From assembly GCA_023667095.1 (NCBI GenBank), contig JAMPAT010000030.1, positions 1 to 42,797 on the forward strand: a DNA stretch of 42,797 nucleotides, in the 5' to 3' direction. This document shows positions 23,811-32,917 of the stretch, piece after piece. How positions within the stretch are numbered: position 1 is the first letter of the stretch; each line of letters opens with the position of its first letter. A model generated the notes under the pieces. The model did no database searches and was not told the origin of the DNA. It saw only the letters and a program-made list of their open reading frames with translations. Source of the stretch: Bacteroidales bacterium (GTDB taxonomy: Bacteria; Bacteroidota; Bacteroidia; Bacteroidales; UBA932). Both the position numbers and the translations under genes were made by a program.

Positions 23811-25928
23811 TTATTGTTTAGACTGTTCTATGCTCCATATTCCTATCCTCGGAGCACCTCCGGATGCGATGCTGGTCGCGCTTTCCTTACCGTTGGTCAT
23901 TCCGTTCCCGGCCCTCCAGTTCTTGCTTACACGGAACCTTATCGTGAAATTCCTGAGGCCTGCAAGCTCATCCGGGAGCCTGAACCTGAACTGCTCAAGC
24001 TGGTGGCTTGTGTACCAGTCCGGATTGATGAACTCCCCGATTTTCCGGTATTCATTTATTGCAGCCCCTTCATTCTCATGCCATTCTATGTCGAAATACA
24101 TAGGCCCTGTCTGGGATGCGGAGGATGTGAAGACGAGATATAGCGGCTTCCCGGCTTCAGCATTGAAGTCCTCAATGTTGAAAATCCATGCCTCGCCATA
24201 GTCATCTGTCCCGCCTCCGGACCGGTTGATTGTCGAGCCTGTGGCATCCCAGAATTTCTGGCAGCTGATGCATGAATACATCACTCCAGGGTTTCCTGCA
24301 TTGGTGTTTGGTATAGAAGGTGATGCGGTCTGCTTTCCGTTTGCTGCTACAGTGATTGTGGCTGGTGCCTTCCTCATATAGCTCCATCCCCAGTCCATGG
24401 CGACTCCTCCGGCAGTCCCGAGTGCCCCTACCTTTTCAAATACCGACTGCTTGAACTGGCCTTTGCCTACATAAGGGGTGAGCTTCTCCATCTCTGAGCC
24501 TTCGTCGAAAGGGCCAAACCGCACTATTGTGCTGTAGAGGCAGTCATCCGCATTGTCGGAGACCTTGTTGTCGTCGTTGCTCCTGATGAGCAATGTGTTC
24601 TCTGTCATCCCGGCCTTGTGGTATCTCTGGACAATGCCTGTCATGTCACCGCATCCTTTCTGCATTATGCTTGCGTGCCTGTCGAGGAATGTGGACCGTA
24701 CATATACCCTTGCCTGGTTTCCCTTGCTGTCCACAATCAGCTGTCCGGCGAAGTCATTGCCGTCGCAGAATGGTACGGCGTATGGGTTGAAGTTTGTGCC
24801 TGTTGCATTGTAGTAGCGGTCGTCCACGTTGAGGTATGTGCCGAAAGGAAGGGCAAATGATACATTCTTTACTGTCACGAGCGTATTCTGCCAGTCGTCA
24901 AGTGTGCTCAGGTCTGTAATTTCTGCCGGAGTCACCTCTGTGCCGGCATTCCTCTCGAATACAGCATTTGATGATGTGCCGGAGATGCTTAGTGCGCCTG
25001 TGTCTCCGTCCTTGTTGACAGAAAGCCCGTACAGATGTATCTTGACATGCTCGCCGAGCTGGTAATCGTTGTCCTTTGCCGTATTGAAGTCTATCCTCAT
25101 TCCCATTCCGCTGCCATCCTGGATGAACATCTGCTGAGGGTCAAAATTGAGCCTGGAGATATCGCTTGTGACAGTCCCTTCGCACCAGAGGTTGTCAGTT
25201 ATTATGTCAGCCCCTTCGGAATATGATGAATAGATGTCTTTCAGTGAAATCTTCTGGCCGTTGTAAGGGTCGTGCGCATTGTCGAACTGGGCTATTGTGA
25301 AGTCTACATGGACGTCTTCATAGCCTGTCCCGACTGCCTGGAAGCGTATTCCGGCCTCCCTCTCGTCGCCGCTGTTCGGGGCAATGGTGAATTTCTGCAT
25401 CACATCAGTCTGCTCTCCTGCTGTAATCCATGACTGTCCCTCTTCTGAGATGACTGCCTGCCAGCCGATGTTTGCAATGATGCCTACCTCGACCTCTCCT
25501 CCCTTTGCCGGGGCAGACAGCCGTGCAGAGCCCATGTCAAGCAGGATCGACGGGGAAGTGCCGAGCTGGTAGAGGTTGACTGACTTTATCACCTTTGAAT
25601 CCACGACCACGTTGATCTGCGTCATCCTGTTGTATGCCTCCTCGTTCCTGGAGACGGTGATGGTGAAGCGTCCGTCGTTGTTTCCCTCGTTTGGCCAGAT
25701 GTCAATCCATTCCAAGTCATCATTGTAGGCCGGCTCAATTACCCATGGACCCTGGTTGGAGTACATCTCGATGGTCTTTGAACCTCCGGACTGCGTGAAT
25801 GACATCATCTCTATATTCTGTCCGAAATAAAGGTATGGCTCCTCAACGGCAGCCTTCTCCTTCTCGCAGGATACCGCCGCAGCGGACATGGCTGCCATAA
25901 TTATAATGTTTCTGAATATGTTTCTCAT
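23811..25928 (-). CDS. BACON/DUF5689 lipoprotein of the SusCD locus
   Basis: 705 aa from ATG 25928, chosen because the signal peptide (RNIFRNIIIMAAMSAAAVSC) begins there and the longer frame overlaps susD. The lipobox is AAVSC. Two BACON-like domains follow (about 25-120 with YNDDLEWIDIWPNEGNNDG; about 125-210 with IGWQAVISEEGQSWITAGEQ). Then comes a DUF5689/OB-fold-like region (about 225-430), recognised by LKDIYSSYSEGADIITDNLW, EGTVTSD, MFIQDGSGMG and WQNTLVTVKNV. The last ~230 residues are a beta-sandwich. DUF5689 proteins are typically found beside Sus-type receptors or extracellular nucleases. It probably presents ligand to the SusCD pair. Confidence 0.82.
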   Translation of the reverse strand: MRNIFRNIIIMAAMSAAAVSCEKEKAAVEEPYLYFGQNIEMMSFTQSGGSKTIEMYSNQGPWVIEPAYNDDLEWIDIWPNEGNNDGRFTITVSRNEEAYNRMTQINVVVDSKVIKSVNLYQLGTSPSILLDMGSARLSAPAKGGEVEVGIIANIGWQAVISEEGQSWITAGEQTDVMQKFTIAPNSGDEREAGIRFQAVGTGYEDVHVDFTIAQFDNAHDPYNGQKISLKDIYSSYSEGADIITDNLWCEGTVTSDISRLNFDPQQMFIQDGSGMGMRIDFNTAKDNDYQLGEHVKIHLYGLSVNKDGDTGALSISGTSSNAVFERNAGTEVTPAEITDLSTLDDWQNTLVTVKNVSFALPFGTYLNVDDRYYNATGTNFNPYAVPFCDGNDFAGQLIVDSKGNQARVYVRSTFLDRHASIMQKGCGDMTGIVQRYHKAGMTENTLLIRSNDDNKVSDNADDCLYSTIVRFGPFDEGSEMEKLTPYVGKGQFKQSVFEKVGALGTAGGVAMDWGWSYMRKAPATITVAANGKQTASPSIPNTNAGNPGVMYSCISCQKFWDATGSTINRSGGGTDDYGEAWIFNIEDFNAEAGKPLYLVFTSSASQTGPMYFDIEWHENEGAAINEYRKIGEFINPDWYTSHQLEQFRFRLPDELAGLRNFTIRFRVSKNWRAGNGMTNGKESATSIASGGAPRIGIWSIEQSKQ

Positions 25929-25939
25929 CGTGTAATCTG

Positions 25940-27445
25940 TTATTTGCCTGACTCGACAGCCTTCTTGCTCCACCAGACCGGTGTGTGCATGTCGTCTGTA
26001 CCGAATTTTGCTACAGCCGCCTTGTAGTTGTCATTGTTGGTGGAAATTGTGGATATCGGATATACAAGCCTTGTCGGGAACTCCTGGTCATTTGCTGTGC
26101 CCGGACCGACAGGGAGTTTCGGATATCCTGTCCTCCTGATGTCATTGTATGCCTCATATCCAACCCAGAACATTGCTACATATTTCTGTGTCATTATCTG
26201 TTCAAGGGAGCCGTTGTACGCAACCTTTGCAAGGAACTGCTGCTTCTGAGCCTCTGTCACCTTGTAGATTGTGGACGGGTTCACATCGTCCCAGTATTCT
26301 ATGGACTCAAGGACTGCCTTGTTGTAGTATTCCTCGCCAGCGGCATTCCCTCCTGGAATCATTCCCCGGAAAGCAGCCTCGCTGAGTATGAACAGCACTT
26401 CGTCATATTTCATGAATGCGTACGGGGAAGCATAGTCACCGAGTACATCCTTGTTCATGTTGGCGGCATTGCCTGCTACGGTCTCGGTGGATGGATAGCC
26501 GCTGACAAGGCCGGCCCACTGGCTGTTGGTCTGGCTTCCGAAAATGCCGATACGCGGGTCGTCGTATTCGTCCATAAGGTCAATGAAGTACTTGGCCATC
26601 TTGCGCGCATTTGATGTGAAGTTCTGGAAAGTCACTGAACCGAAACGGTTTACCAATGGCTCAATGCCTGAATACCTGAGCACTGCCGCATCGTCCCGTG
26701 ATGTGAATATCGGGTATTTTGACGGATTGTCAAGCATCACTTTCAGTGAGTCTGACACCCCTGTCTCTGAATCCCTGTTGGACAGCCTCATCAGCAGGCG
26801 CATCTTCAGTGAGTTGGTGAATTTCTGCCATTTGGCATAGTTCCCTCCGTAGAGGATATCGCGGCTTGCGGCCAATGATTCAGGGACAACGCTTGTCCTG
26901 TACATCTGGTTAGCCTCGGAAAGCTCCTTGAGCAATGCCCTGTATACATCTTCCTGCGAGTCGAACACCGGGGTCACATTCATGTCACCGTCTATTGAGG
27001 AGCACTGGAATGCCTCGAAATACGGAATTGCTCCCCAAAGGTCTGTCCAGTCTGCTATAAGCTTGCATTTGAGGGTTGTCGCGATAGCCATAAGGTTCGG
27101 GTCCCCCTGCTGCTGGGCAAGTTCATACATGTGGTCGGCATTTCCTGCCCATCTTGTTATATAGTTCCATGCACCCGAGACATATGAGTCCCTTATAATA
27201 TATCTATGTATATTCTCAGTGTACATGTGGACTGTGTACTGGGCAAGCTCGCCGTTGATCTGGTATGTCCTGTATATCTCGCCGTCGGCAGCATAGAATA
27301 TGACGTCCTCCAGCATGCTGACTGCGGAAATCTTTCCATATTCAAGCTGGTTCGGGTTCTTGTTGTATTCCGCGAATATTTTTCCGCATCCCTGTGCAGC
27401 CATGCCGAGAATGGCGACAAAGGCAATAAATATTGTTCTTTTCAT
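25940..27445 (-). CDS. SusD/RagB-family nutrient-binding lipoprotein
   Basis: 501 aa. Signal peptide with lipobox MAAQGC (Cys about 20). The body is the alpha-helical TPR-rich SusD fold, with KNPNQLEYGKISAVSMLEDVI near the start and GAIPYFEAFQC, ILSEAAFRGMIPGGNAAGEEYYNKAVLESI and IMTQKYVAMFWVGYEAYNDIRRTGYP later, the phrases characteristic of the SusD-like_2 branch. It acts as a lid on the SusC channel at the cell surface. It starts 13 bases after susC stops and is followed 11 bases later by the DUF5689 gene. The ligand is not deducible. Confidence 0.95.
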   Translation of the reverse strand: MKRTIFIAFVAILGMAAQGCGKIFAEYNKNPNQLEYGKISAVSMLEDVIFYAADGEIYRTYQINGELAQYTVHMYTENIHRYIIRDSYVSGAWNYITRWAGNADHMYELAQQQGDPNLMAIATTLKCKLIADWTDLWGAIPYFEAFQCSSIDGDMNVTPVFDSQEDVYRALLKELSEANQMYRTSVVPESLAASRDILYGGNYAKWQKFTNSLKMRLLMRLSNRDSETGVSDSLKVMLDNPSKYPIFTSRDDAAVLRYSGIEPLVNRFGSVTFQNFTSNARKMAKYFIDLMDEYDDPRIGIFGSQTNSQWAGLVSGYPSTETVAGNAANMNKDVLGDYASPYAFMKYDEVLFILSEAAFRGMIPGGNAAGEEYYNKAVLESIEYWDDVNPSTIYKVTEAQKQQFLAKVAYNGSLEQIMTQKYVAMFWVGYEAYNDIRRTGYPKLPVGPGTANDQEFPTRLVYPISTISTNNDNYKAAVAKFGTDDMHTPVWWSKKAVESGK

Positions 27446-27458
27446 CTTTACCTCCTTT

Positions 27459-30400
27459 TTAGAAAGACAGTTTAAGGTTGAGTCCGTATGAACGCGTCAT
27501 AGGGTAGGCTCCGGCTTCGATTCCTCTCTTCACTGAACTTCCTACCAATGTACCAGCCTCAGGGTCATACATAGGGAACTTGGTTATGCAGAATGGATTT
27601 GACACGAATATGCCGAGGCTTACTCCCTGCAGTACCTTTGTCTTTTCGCATATCCTCTTTGGAAGTGAATAGTCCAGCCTCATTTCCGTACATTTCAGGA
27701 ATGAAGTGTCGAAGATGTTGTTCTCGGCATTCTCCCTTGCATATACGTATGTGTTGTAGTAGTCGACAACATCTGTCGTGATAGTCGTGTTCTTGCTGTA
27801 TGTGCCGTCTGCGTTGAGGTTTACGCCCGGATGTATCAGTCCGGCATAACGTCCTTCGAGCGAGTTGTTGAGCTTGCCCTGGTAAGCGAGCGCAAAATGT
27901 GTCATGGAATATGTCTTTCCTCCCCACTGGTATGAGAATGCTGCGTTGAATGAAAGGTTCTTCCATGTCAATGATGTGCTGAATCCTCCGTTCCAGTCCG
28001 GATAGATGCTGCCGAAGTCGTTGTCGAGCACATTCTCTGCCGAGGAAAGCTCAGGGTTTCCTGTGCTCCTGTTGACGATTACCTGTCCTGAGCAGTCAAT
28101 CTTGTTGCCTTCGCTGTCGATATAGAATGCCCCTTCCGGTGCCCTTTCATATCCTCTTCCGTAGAGACGCCCGAGTTCTGTTCCAGGCATCGCATAGATG
28201 TAGATGTTGCCGCTGACAGTCAGGCTTGAGTTCATCTGCCAGAGGTCAACGCCCTCGGCAAGCTCAACGAGCCTGTTCCAGTTCTTTGACCAGTTGAGGT
28301 CAATCCTCCAGTTCCAGTCCTTTGTCCTGATAGGGTTGAATGATGCGGAAATCTCTATACCCTTGTTGGTTACACATCCTGCGTTTACGACACGGCTGCT
28401 TGCTCCTGTGGCATAGTCGATAGGGACGTTGATAATCTGGTTGGTTGTCTTTGAGTCATACCAGGCAATGTCCAGGCCTATGCGGTTGTCGAGGAACTTG
28501 GTCTCCAGCCCGACTTCCCAGCTCTCGATGTTCTCCGGCTTGAGGTTGTAGTTCTTGATTGAAGTGTTCAGGTGGAAGGTTCCGTTGAACTGGCTGTTGA
28601 TATATGTCTGCACAATCTGGTAAGGATTTGTGTCGTTGCCGACATTCGCCCATGTTCCGCGCACTTTAAGCATATTGAACCATGGTGCCTTCTCGGAGAA
28701 CCTGAACAGCTCGTTGACCATTATGCTTCCTCCGATGGACGGATAGAAATATGAGTTGTTGCCCGGGGCAAGTGTGCTGGACCAGTCGTTACGCCCTGTT
28801 ATGTCGAGGAATATCATGTTCTTCCATGCGAGGGATATGATTCCGAACAGGGATTCTACACGTTTGTTGCTCCTTGTGGTAACCGGTTTCACCTCAGCCC
28901 TGGAGTTTGCCATGACATATTCTTCATAGAGAAGTCCGTCAGGTGTTGCGAGAGTTATGGCCTGGTAGTTCTTGGCGTAGTCATTGCCTCCGAAAGATGC
29001 ATTGATGGAGAAATCCCCGAACTGGTCCTTGTAAGTGAGCAGGAACTCGTTGTTCATCTCGAAGTTGCGGATAGTCTGCTCCTTGTAGTATCCGTACTGG
29101 TATCCGTTGGAGTGGAAAGGCTTGCGCTGTGTCCTGAATTCCATGTTCATGTCGATTCCGGACTTGACGCGGAGTGTCAGCTTTTCTTTCCAGATGTTGA
29201 ATGTGACATCCGCAGTGCCATAGACCCTGTCGCGGTCCATGCTGTTGAGCTGCTCATAGACCTGCATGTAGATATTGTCCGCGTATGTCGAGTTGATAAG
29301 GTAGCTCGGCGTGTTCTCTTCGTACATCTGCTTGATTCTTCCATTGGAATATTCGTTCCAGTAGGACTGTATGTCAATCACATTCGGATTCCATATCAAT
29401 GTGTAGAGAGGAGAGGCGGCATTGTATCCTGACATAGGCAGGTTGTCGCTGTCTTTCCTGAAATAGTTGGCCTTCAGGTTGAGGGTTATGAAATTGTTTA
29501 TTTTAGATTTGACAGATGCACTGAATGACTGGCTTGTATATCCGGTGTTCGGCACAATCCAGCTGTTCCTGTTGTCCTTGATAGAGAACCTCATCGAGGT
29601 GCCCTTGCCTGTATTGGCGGAGATTGCTACACTGTTCACGTATGTCGTTCCGGTCTCGAAGAATCCCTTGTACCAGTCCCTGTAGATCCACGGGAGCTTG
29701 GTGTACATTCCTGTCTCCCAGTCCCTGGATTCATACTGATAGAACATCTGTCCGTCGAATTTTGCTCCCCATCCTGTACGGGAATATACCCTTCCGGTGG
29801 AGGCGATCCCGTCCGAGGCGGCAGCGGCAGGGACGCTCCAGTAATTGTAGAACCTCTGCTGCTGCAGATTTCCTGCATTGCCGTTTCCTGCACCGTACTG
29901 TGTCTGGAAATCAGGCCAGTATCCGGCCTGCTCGAATGATACTGATGAACTGAATGTCACTCCGATGCCTTTGGTGGCACGTCCGCTCTTGGTCGTGATG
30001 AGGATTGCTCCATTTGCAGCACGTGAACCGTAGAGTGCAGTCGCTGCAGGGCCTTTCAGCACAGAGATTGACTCGATGTCTTCCGGATTTATGTCCGATG
30101 CACCGTTTCCGTAGTCGATAGGTGCATCTGTATTGAATGCCACAGAGCCGGAGTTGCTGGCTTCCATGTCAGTATAGATAGGAACTCCGTCCACCACGAA
30201 TAGTGCAGAGTTGTTGTCATATGAAAGGGAGGCCTCGCCTCGCAGGGTTGCCCTGACTGAGCCTCCGGGACCTGCAGATGCATGGTCGAAGTTAAGGCCG
30301 GCTACCTTTCCTGACATGTTGTTTAGCCAGTTGCTTGACACGGAGTTGTTGACTGCAGCACCGTCCACTTTTCCGATGGCATATCCGACAGACTTCTCCT

Positions 30401-31025
30401 CCCTGGTAAGGCCGAGTGCGGTAACGACCACTGCATCCAGCTCATTCCTGTCCGGAACCATCTGGACATTTATCACTCCGCGACTGTTGACCGGAATGTT
30501 CTGTACCGTATAGCCGAGGAAAGAGAATTCAAGGGTAGCATTGGACGGGACCTGCATTGACCATGCACCGTCATTGCCGGTCATTGTGCCGACCCTTGTC
30601 TTTCCGCTGAATGATGTGACACCGACCCCGATCATTGGCTCTCCTGTCTCATCGGTGACATGCCCCTTGACGGTGATTGGCTTTGCAGATGTATTCTTCC
30701 TTGATGTCAGGACAATTGTCTTGCCCTCCACCTTCGGGACGAAATCCCCGAGGTATTTGCCGAGGAGGCTCTTGACTGTTTCATTCTCCGCGTTGACAGT
30801 TACCCTTATGTCCGGGCTTATCTCGGAGTTGTTGTAGACGAAATTGTAGACGCTGCCGGCCTCTATGGCCTTTATCAGCTCTACCAGAGTGGCATCTTTC
30901 AGGCTGAATGTCACCCTCTCTGTCTGCGCACCTGCCTGTATGCTCCATAGGCATAGCAGTACACAGACGATAATGTGTCCGGCCGTTCTTGAAACCGCTT
31001 CTCGAAAAATGTGAAAAAAGTTCAT
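27459..31025 (-). CDS. SusC/RagA TonB-linked receptor with STN domain
   Basis: 1188 aa. Signal peptide ends in IQAGAQ (about 34). An STN domain follows (about 38-100, FSLKDATLVELIKAIEAGSVYNFVY...TVNAENETVKSLLGKYL), the module by which such receptors signal to FecR proteins. Next are a carboxypeptidase-regulatory-like domain (about 115-200, VKGHVTDETGEPMIGVGVTSF), a plug (about 205-330) with SVLKGPAATALYGSRAANG, and a 22-stranded barrel to the end (AYPMTRSYGLNLKLSF). The STN domain and the adjacent FecR/ECF genes indicate ligand-dependent autoinduction. It lies 54 bases after fecR and 13 before susD. Confidence 0.96.
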   Translation of the reverse strand: MNFFHIFREAVSRTAGHIIVCVLLCLWSIQAGAQTERVTFSLKDATLVELIKAIEAGSVYNFVYNNSEISPDIRVTVNAENETVKSLLGKYLGDFVPKVEGKTIVLTSRKNTSAKPITVKGHVTDETGEPMIGVGVTSFSGKTRVGTMTGNDGAWSMQVPSNATLEFSFLGYTVQNIPVNSRGVINVQMVPDRNELDAVVVTALGLTREEKSVGYAIGKVDGAAVNNSVSSNWLNNMSGKVAGLNFDHASAGPGGSVRATLRGEASLSYDNNSALFVVDGVPIYTDMEASNSGSVAFNTDAPIDYGNGASDINPEDIESISVLKGPAATALYGSRAANGAILITTKSGRATKGIGVTFSSSVSFEQAGYWPDFQTQYGAGNGNAGNLQQQRFYNYWSVPAAAASDGIASTGRVYSRTGWGAKFDGQMFYQYESRDWETGMYTKLPWIYRDWYKGFFETGTTYVNSVAISANTGKGTSMRFSIKDNRNSWIVPNTGYTSQSFSASVKSKINNFITLNLKANYFRKDSDNLPMSGYNAASPLYTLIWNPNVIDIQSYWNEYSNGRIKQMYEENTPSYLINSTYADNIYMQVYEQLNSMDRDRVYGTADVTFNIWKEKLTLRVKSGIDMNMEFRTQRKPFHSNGYQYGYYKEQTIRNFEMNNEFLLTYKDQFGDFSINASFGGNDYAKNYQAITLATPDGLLYEEYVMANSRAEVKPVTTRSNKRVESLFGIISLAWKNMIFLDITGRNDWSSTLAPGNNSYFYPSIGGSIMVNELFRFSEKAPWFNMLKVRGTWANVGNDTNPYQIVQTYINSQFNGTFHLNTSIKNYNLKPENIESWEVGLETKFLDNRIGLDIAWYDSKTTNQIINVPIDYATGASSRVVNAGCVTNKGIEISASFNPIRTKDWNWRIDLNWSKNWNRLVELAEGVDLWQMNSSLTVSGNIYIYAMPGTELGRLYGRGYERAPEGAFYIDSEGNKIDCSGQVIVNRSTGNPELSSAENVLDNDFGSIYPDWNGGFSTSLTWKNLSFNAAFSYQWGGKTYSMTHFALAYQGKLNNSLEGRYAGLIHPGVNLNADGTYSKNTTITTDVVDYYNTYVYARENAENNIFDTSFLKCTEMRLDYSLPKRICEKTKVLQGVSLGIFVSNPFCITKFPMYDPEAGTLVGSSVKRGIEAGAYPMTRSYGLNLKLSF

Positions 31026-31079
31026 TACGGTAGTTTGATGTTAATAATTGGTTATCAGGTGCCGCCTGCGCTCAGCGGG

Positions 31080-32051
31080 TCATTTGTGCGATATGAGTAT
31101 GGAACCGTCTTCAAGCATTGTATAGTCGAGGTCTGAGACCATTGTCATATAGTTGAGTATATCCTGGAGAGACTGTGTGGAGACAGTCATCGAAAGCCTT
31201 ATGTCATCGAGGTATGCGTTCTTCTCCTTGAATATCCTGACGTTGTACCATTTTGATATAGATTGAATTATATCCGTAGCAGGAGTGTCGAAGAATACCA
31301 TCCTGTCAGCAGTCCATCTCTGGAAATTGGCTCCCCGGATATTGGATACGCTTGTGCTTCCGTTGAGCTTGCTGCGGTGAAGCAGTTTGTCCGGTGTCAG
31401 CCTGATGTCTCCCATGCCTTCCCCTGAGACTGTTATGCTTCCCTCGACAAGGGCAACCTCAGTGTAGTCACGTGTAGGCTGGCAGTCTACATTGAACTTT
31501 GTCCCGTGCACCGTCACATCCAGATAGTCTGTCTTCACAACGAATTCCCTGTCAGACTTGGTTATATCGAAGAAAGCTTCTCCTGTGAGGTGCACCTGGC
31601 GGTTCCGTCTGGAGAAATCTTTCGTGTACCTCAGCTCGCTGTTGCCGTTAAGCCAGACGCGTGAACTGTCAGGAAGCTGGAAATATCCCTTGCTGTTCTC
31701 TGCTGTTACGAGGTAGACTGTGTCATCCGGGCGCATTGAATAGTTGAAAAGCAGGATGGAGGCCGTGATGAATACTGCCGCCGCTGCTGCTATCCCGGAG
31801 AGCCTCAGGAGCAGCTTCTGCCTGTGTACATTTTCGAAGACGTCAATTTCCCGGTTGAGTTCCCTCAGCCCTTTGATGGTGTGTTCATCCGGGCTGCTGC
31901 CGGAGATTGTGTTCCACCAGTTTCTCAGGGCCTGGTCTTTCTCCCTGGAATTCTCTGGGGAGACAAGCCATTGGGCAAATCTTGCGGTTACATGTTCCGG
32001 AAGCCTGTTTCCGGCAAATCTTGATATTATTGAATAGAATTTGTTGGCCAT
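31080..32051 (-). CDS. FecR-family anti-sigma factor
   Basis: 323 aa from ATG 32051. An earlier in-frame start at 32102 would add 17 residues with no family similarity. A cytoplasmic N-terminal part (about 1-75, with FAQWLVSPENSREKDQALRNWW) holds the sigma factor. One membrane helix (about 80-105, LSGIAAAAAVFITASILLF) follows. The periplasmic FecR domain (about 115-225) includes GYFQLPDSSRVWLNGNSELRY and GTKFNVDCQPT. The C-terminal DUF4974-type domain (about 250-323, with ILNYMTMVSDLDYTML) pairs with the STN domain of SusC. It lies between the ECF sigma gene and susC, the standard order. Confidence 0.94.
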   Translation of the reverse strand: MANKFYSIISRFAGNRLPEHVTARFAQWLVSPENSREKDQALRNWWNTISGSSPDEHTIKGLRELNREIDVFENVHRQKLLLRLSGIAAAAAVFITASILLFNYSMRPDDTVYLVTAENSKGYFQLPDSSRVWLNGNSELRYTKDFSRRNRQVHLTGEAFFDITKSDREFVVKTDYLDVTVHGTKFNVDCQPTRDYTEVALVEGSITVSGEGMGDIRLTPDKLLHRSKLNGSTSVSNIRGANFQRWTADRMVFFDTPATDIIQSISKWYNVRIFKEKNAYLDDIRLSMTVSTQSLQDILNYMTMVSDLDYTMLEDGSILISHK

Positions 32052-32189
32052 CTGCTTGTCAAATATTGCTGTTGAATCAGCATAAAGACAGGCAGCCTGC
32101 AATCTACCCCTATTGCAGAAAAGTATTTTTTACAGATTCAAGTTTCGCATTGGCGAAATACATTATTTTGAGACCTTCAGGTCGATAGC

Positions 32190-32226
32190 AAGTCTCTCCT
32201 CTGAGAGGAGAGATTTAGAGAGGAGG
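32190..32226 (+). repeat. Dispersed Bacteroidales-type palindromic repeat, copy 2
   Basis: AAGTC-TCTCCTC-TGA-GAGGAGA-GATTTAGAGAGGAGG. The stem is TCTCCTC with extension to 9 bp (32193-32201/32205-32213). The layout matches the copy at 10561-10596 on the other strand. It lies between the sigma gene and fecR. Confidence 0.5.
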
Positions 32227-32251
32227 TAACGTACACATTGCTTGTGCGGTG

Positions 32252-32315
32252 GGAAAAAGTTTCGCAAGCCGCATAAATGCACGATTGTTAATAAAATTTG
32301 ATACTTGCGAAACTT
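32252..32315 (-). terminator. Putative terminator of the sigma-factor gene
   Basis: AAGTTTCGCAAG (32257-32268) and CTTGCGAAACTT (32304-32315) are perfect inverted repeats of 12 bp. On the minus strand the second arm is followed by T residues (five T in total with the arm's end) and CCC. The loop is long (35 bases). A third half-site, AAGTTTCGCA, lies at 32140-32149. It starts 4 bases after the sigma stop codon. Confidence 0.55.
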
Positions 32316-32318
32316 AAG

Positions 32319-32876
32319 TTACATGAAAAATGGAACTATTGCAAGGGCGATTTTCCTAAGGGCAGCCAATGCAGAGGAAATCTGGCCCTCCACTGTCTTC
32401 TGACTTATCTCCAGCCGTTCTGCTATCTCCTTGTAGCTCAATCCTTCGAAACGGCTCAGCATGAAGATTTCCTTGCGTCTTGTAGGGAAATTCTCAATGG
32501 CTATCTCCAGAAGGAGTATCAGCTCGTCATTGTCAAGCTTTTCCTGCAGGTCTTCAGAGAACACATCTGAGGCAATGCTGAAATATTCTTTGCATTTCCT
32601 TTCCACGCTTATGTGGTGGAACCTGTTTATGACGGCGTTTTTTGCCATCATGAAAAGGTATGACTGAAAATTGGCTATTTCCTTGATGGACTTCCTTTTT
32701 GTCCAGACCTTGAGGAATATGTCATGAGTGATGTCATCGGCCTCGGCCTCATTCTTGAGCAGGCATGCCGCGAATGTCCTCACTGTCGGGGCAAAAGTTG
32801 TGTAGAGTTCATTGAATGCAGCTCTGGCGTGCCTGTCGTCAGATAATCTTTCAAGTATTGCCCTCGCGTCTTCCAA
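32319..32876 (-). CDS. ECF-type RNA polymerase sigma factor
   Basis: 185 aa. Region 2 (about 18-95: AFNELYTTFAPTVRTFAACLL, EADDITHDIFLKVW, FQSYLFMMAKNAVINRFHH) binds core polymerase and the -10 element. Region 4 (about 120-175: FPTRRKEIFMLSRFEGLSYKEIAERLEISQKTVEGQISSALAALR in pieces) is the -35-binding helix-turn-helix. There is no ATG in a suitable position; translation appears to begin at TTG 32876. A weak start may keep sigma levels low. Its partner anti-sigma factor FecR is encoded downstream, though 267 bases lie between them. It should activate the SusCD operon when SusC is loaded. Confidence 0.94.
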   Translation of the reverse strand: MEDARAILERLSDDRHARAAFNELYTTFAPTVRTFAACLLKNEAEADDITHDIFLKVWTKRKSIKEIANFQSYLFMMAKNAVINRFHHISVERKCKEYFSIASDVFSEDLQEKLDNDELILLLEIAIENFPTRRKEIFMLSRFEGLSYKEIAERLEISQKTVEGQISSALAALRKIALAIVPFFM

Positions 32877-32899
32877 TGTACATTCAGTTAAATAGGCTG

Positions 32900-32915
32900 C
32901 AAAAATACAAATTTA
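32900..32915 (-). promoter_or_regulatory. Two adjacent -7-like boxes before the sigma gene
   Basis: On the minus strand 32915-32908 reads TAAATTTG and 32907-32900 reads TATTTTTG, both matching TAnnTTTG back to back. They lie in the 41-base gap between truA and the sigma gene, about 24-32 bases before the TTG start. No TTG at -33 is clear. Read-through from truA is also possible. Confidence 0.4.
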
Positions 32916-32917
32916 TA

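Noticed and set aside
25929..25973. Longer start for the DUF5689 lipoprotein, overlapping susD
   Set aside because: The additional residues are not signal-like and the overlap with susD is avoided by ATG 25928.
25985..26614. 209-codon open frame antisense to susD
   Set aside because: Opposite a complete SusD gene, with no recognisable features.
31030..31079. CCGCCTGCGCTCAGCGG palindrome between fecR and susC as a terminator
   Set aside because: The stem is only 4 bp and no T-run follows; co-transcription of fecR and susC is not excluded.
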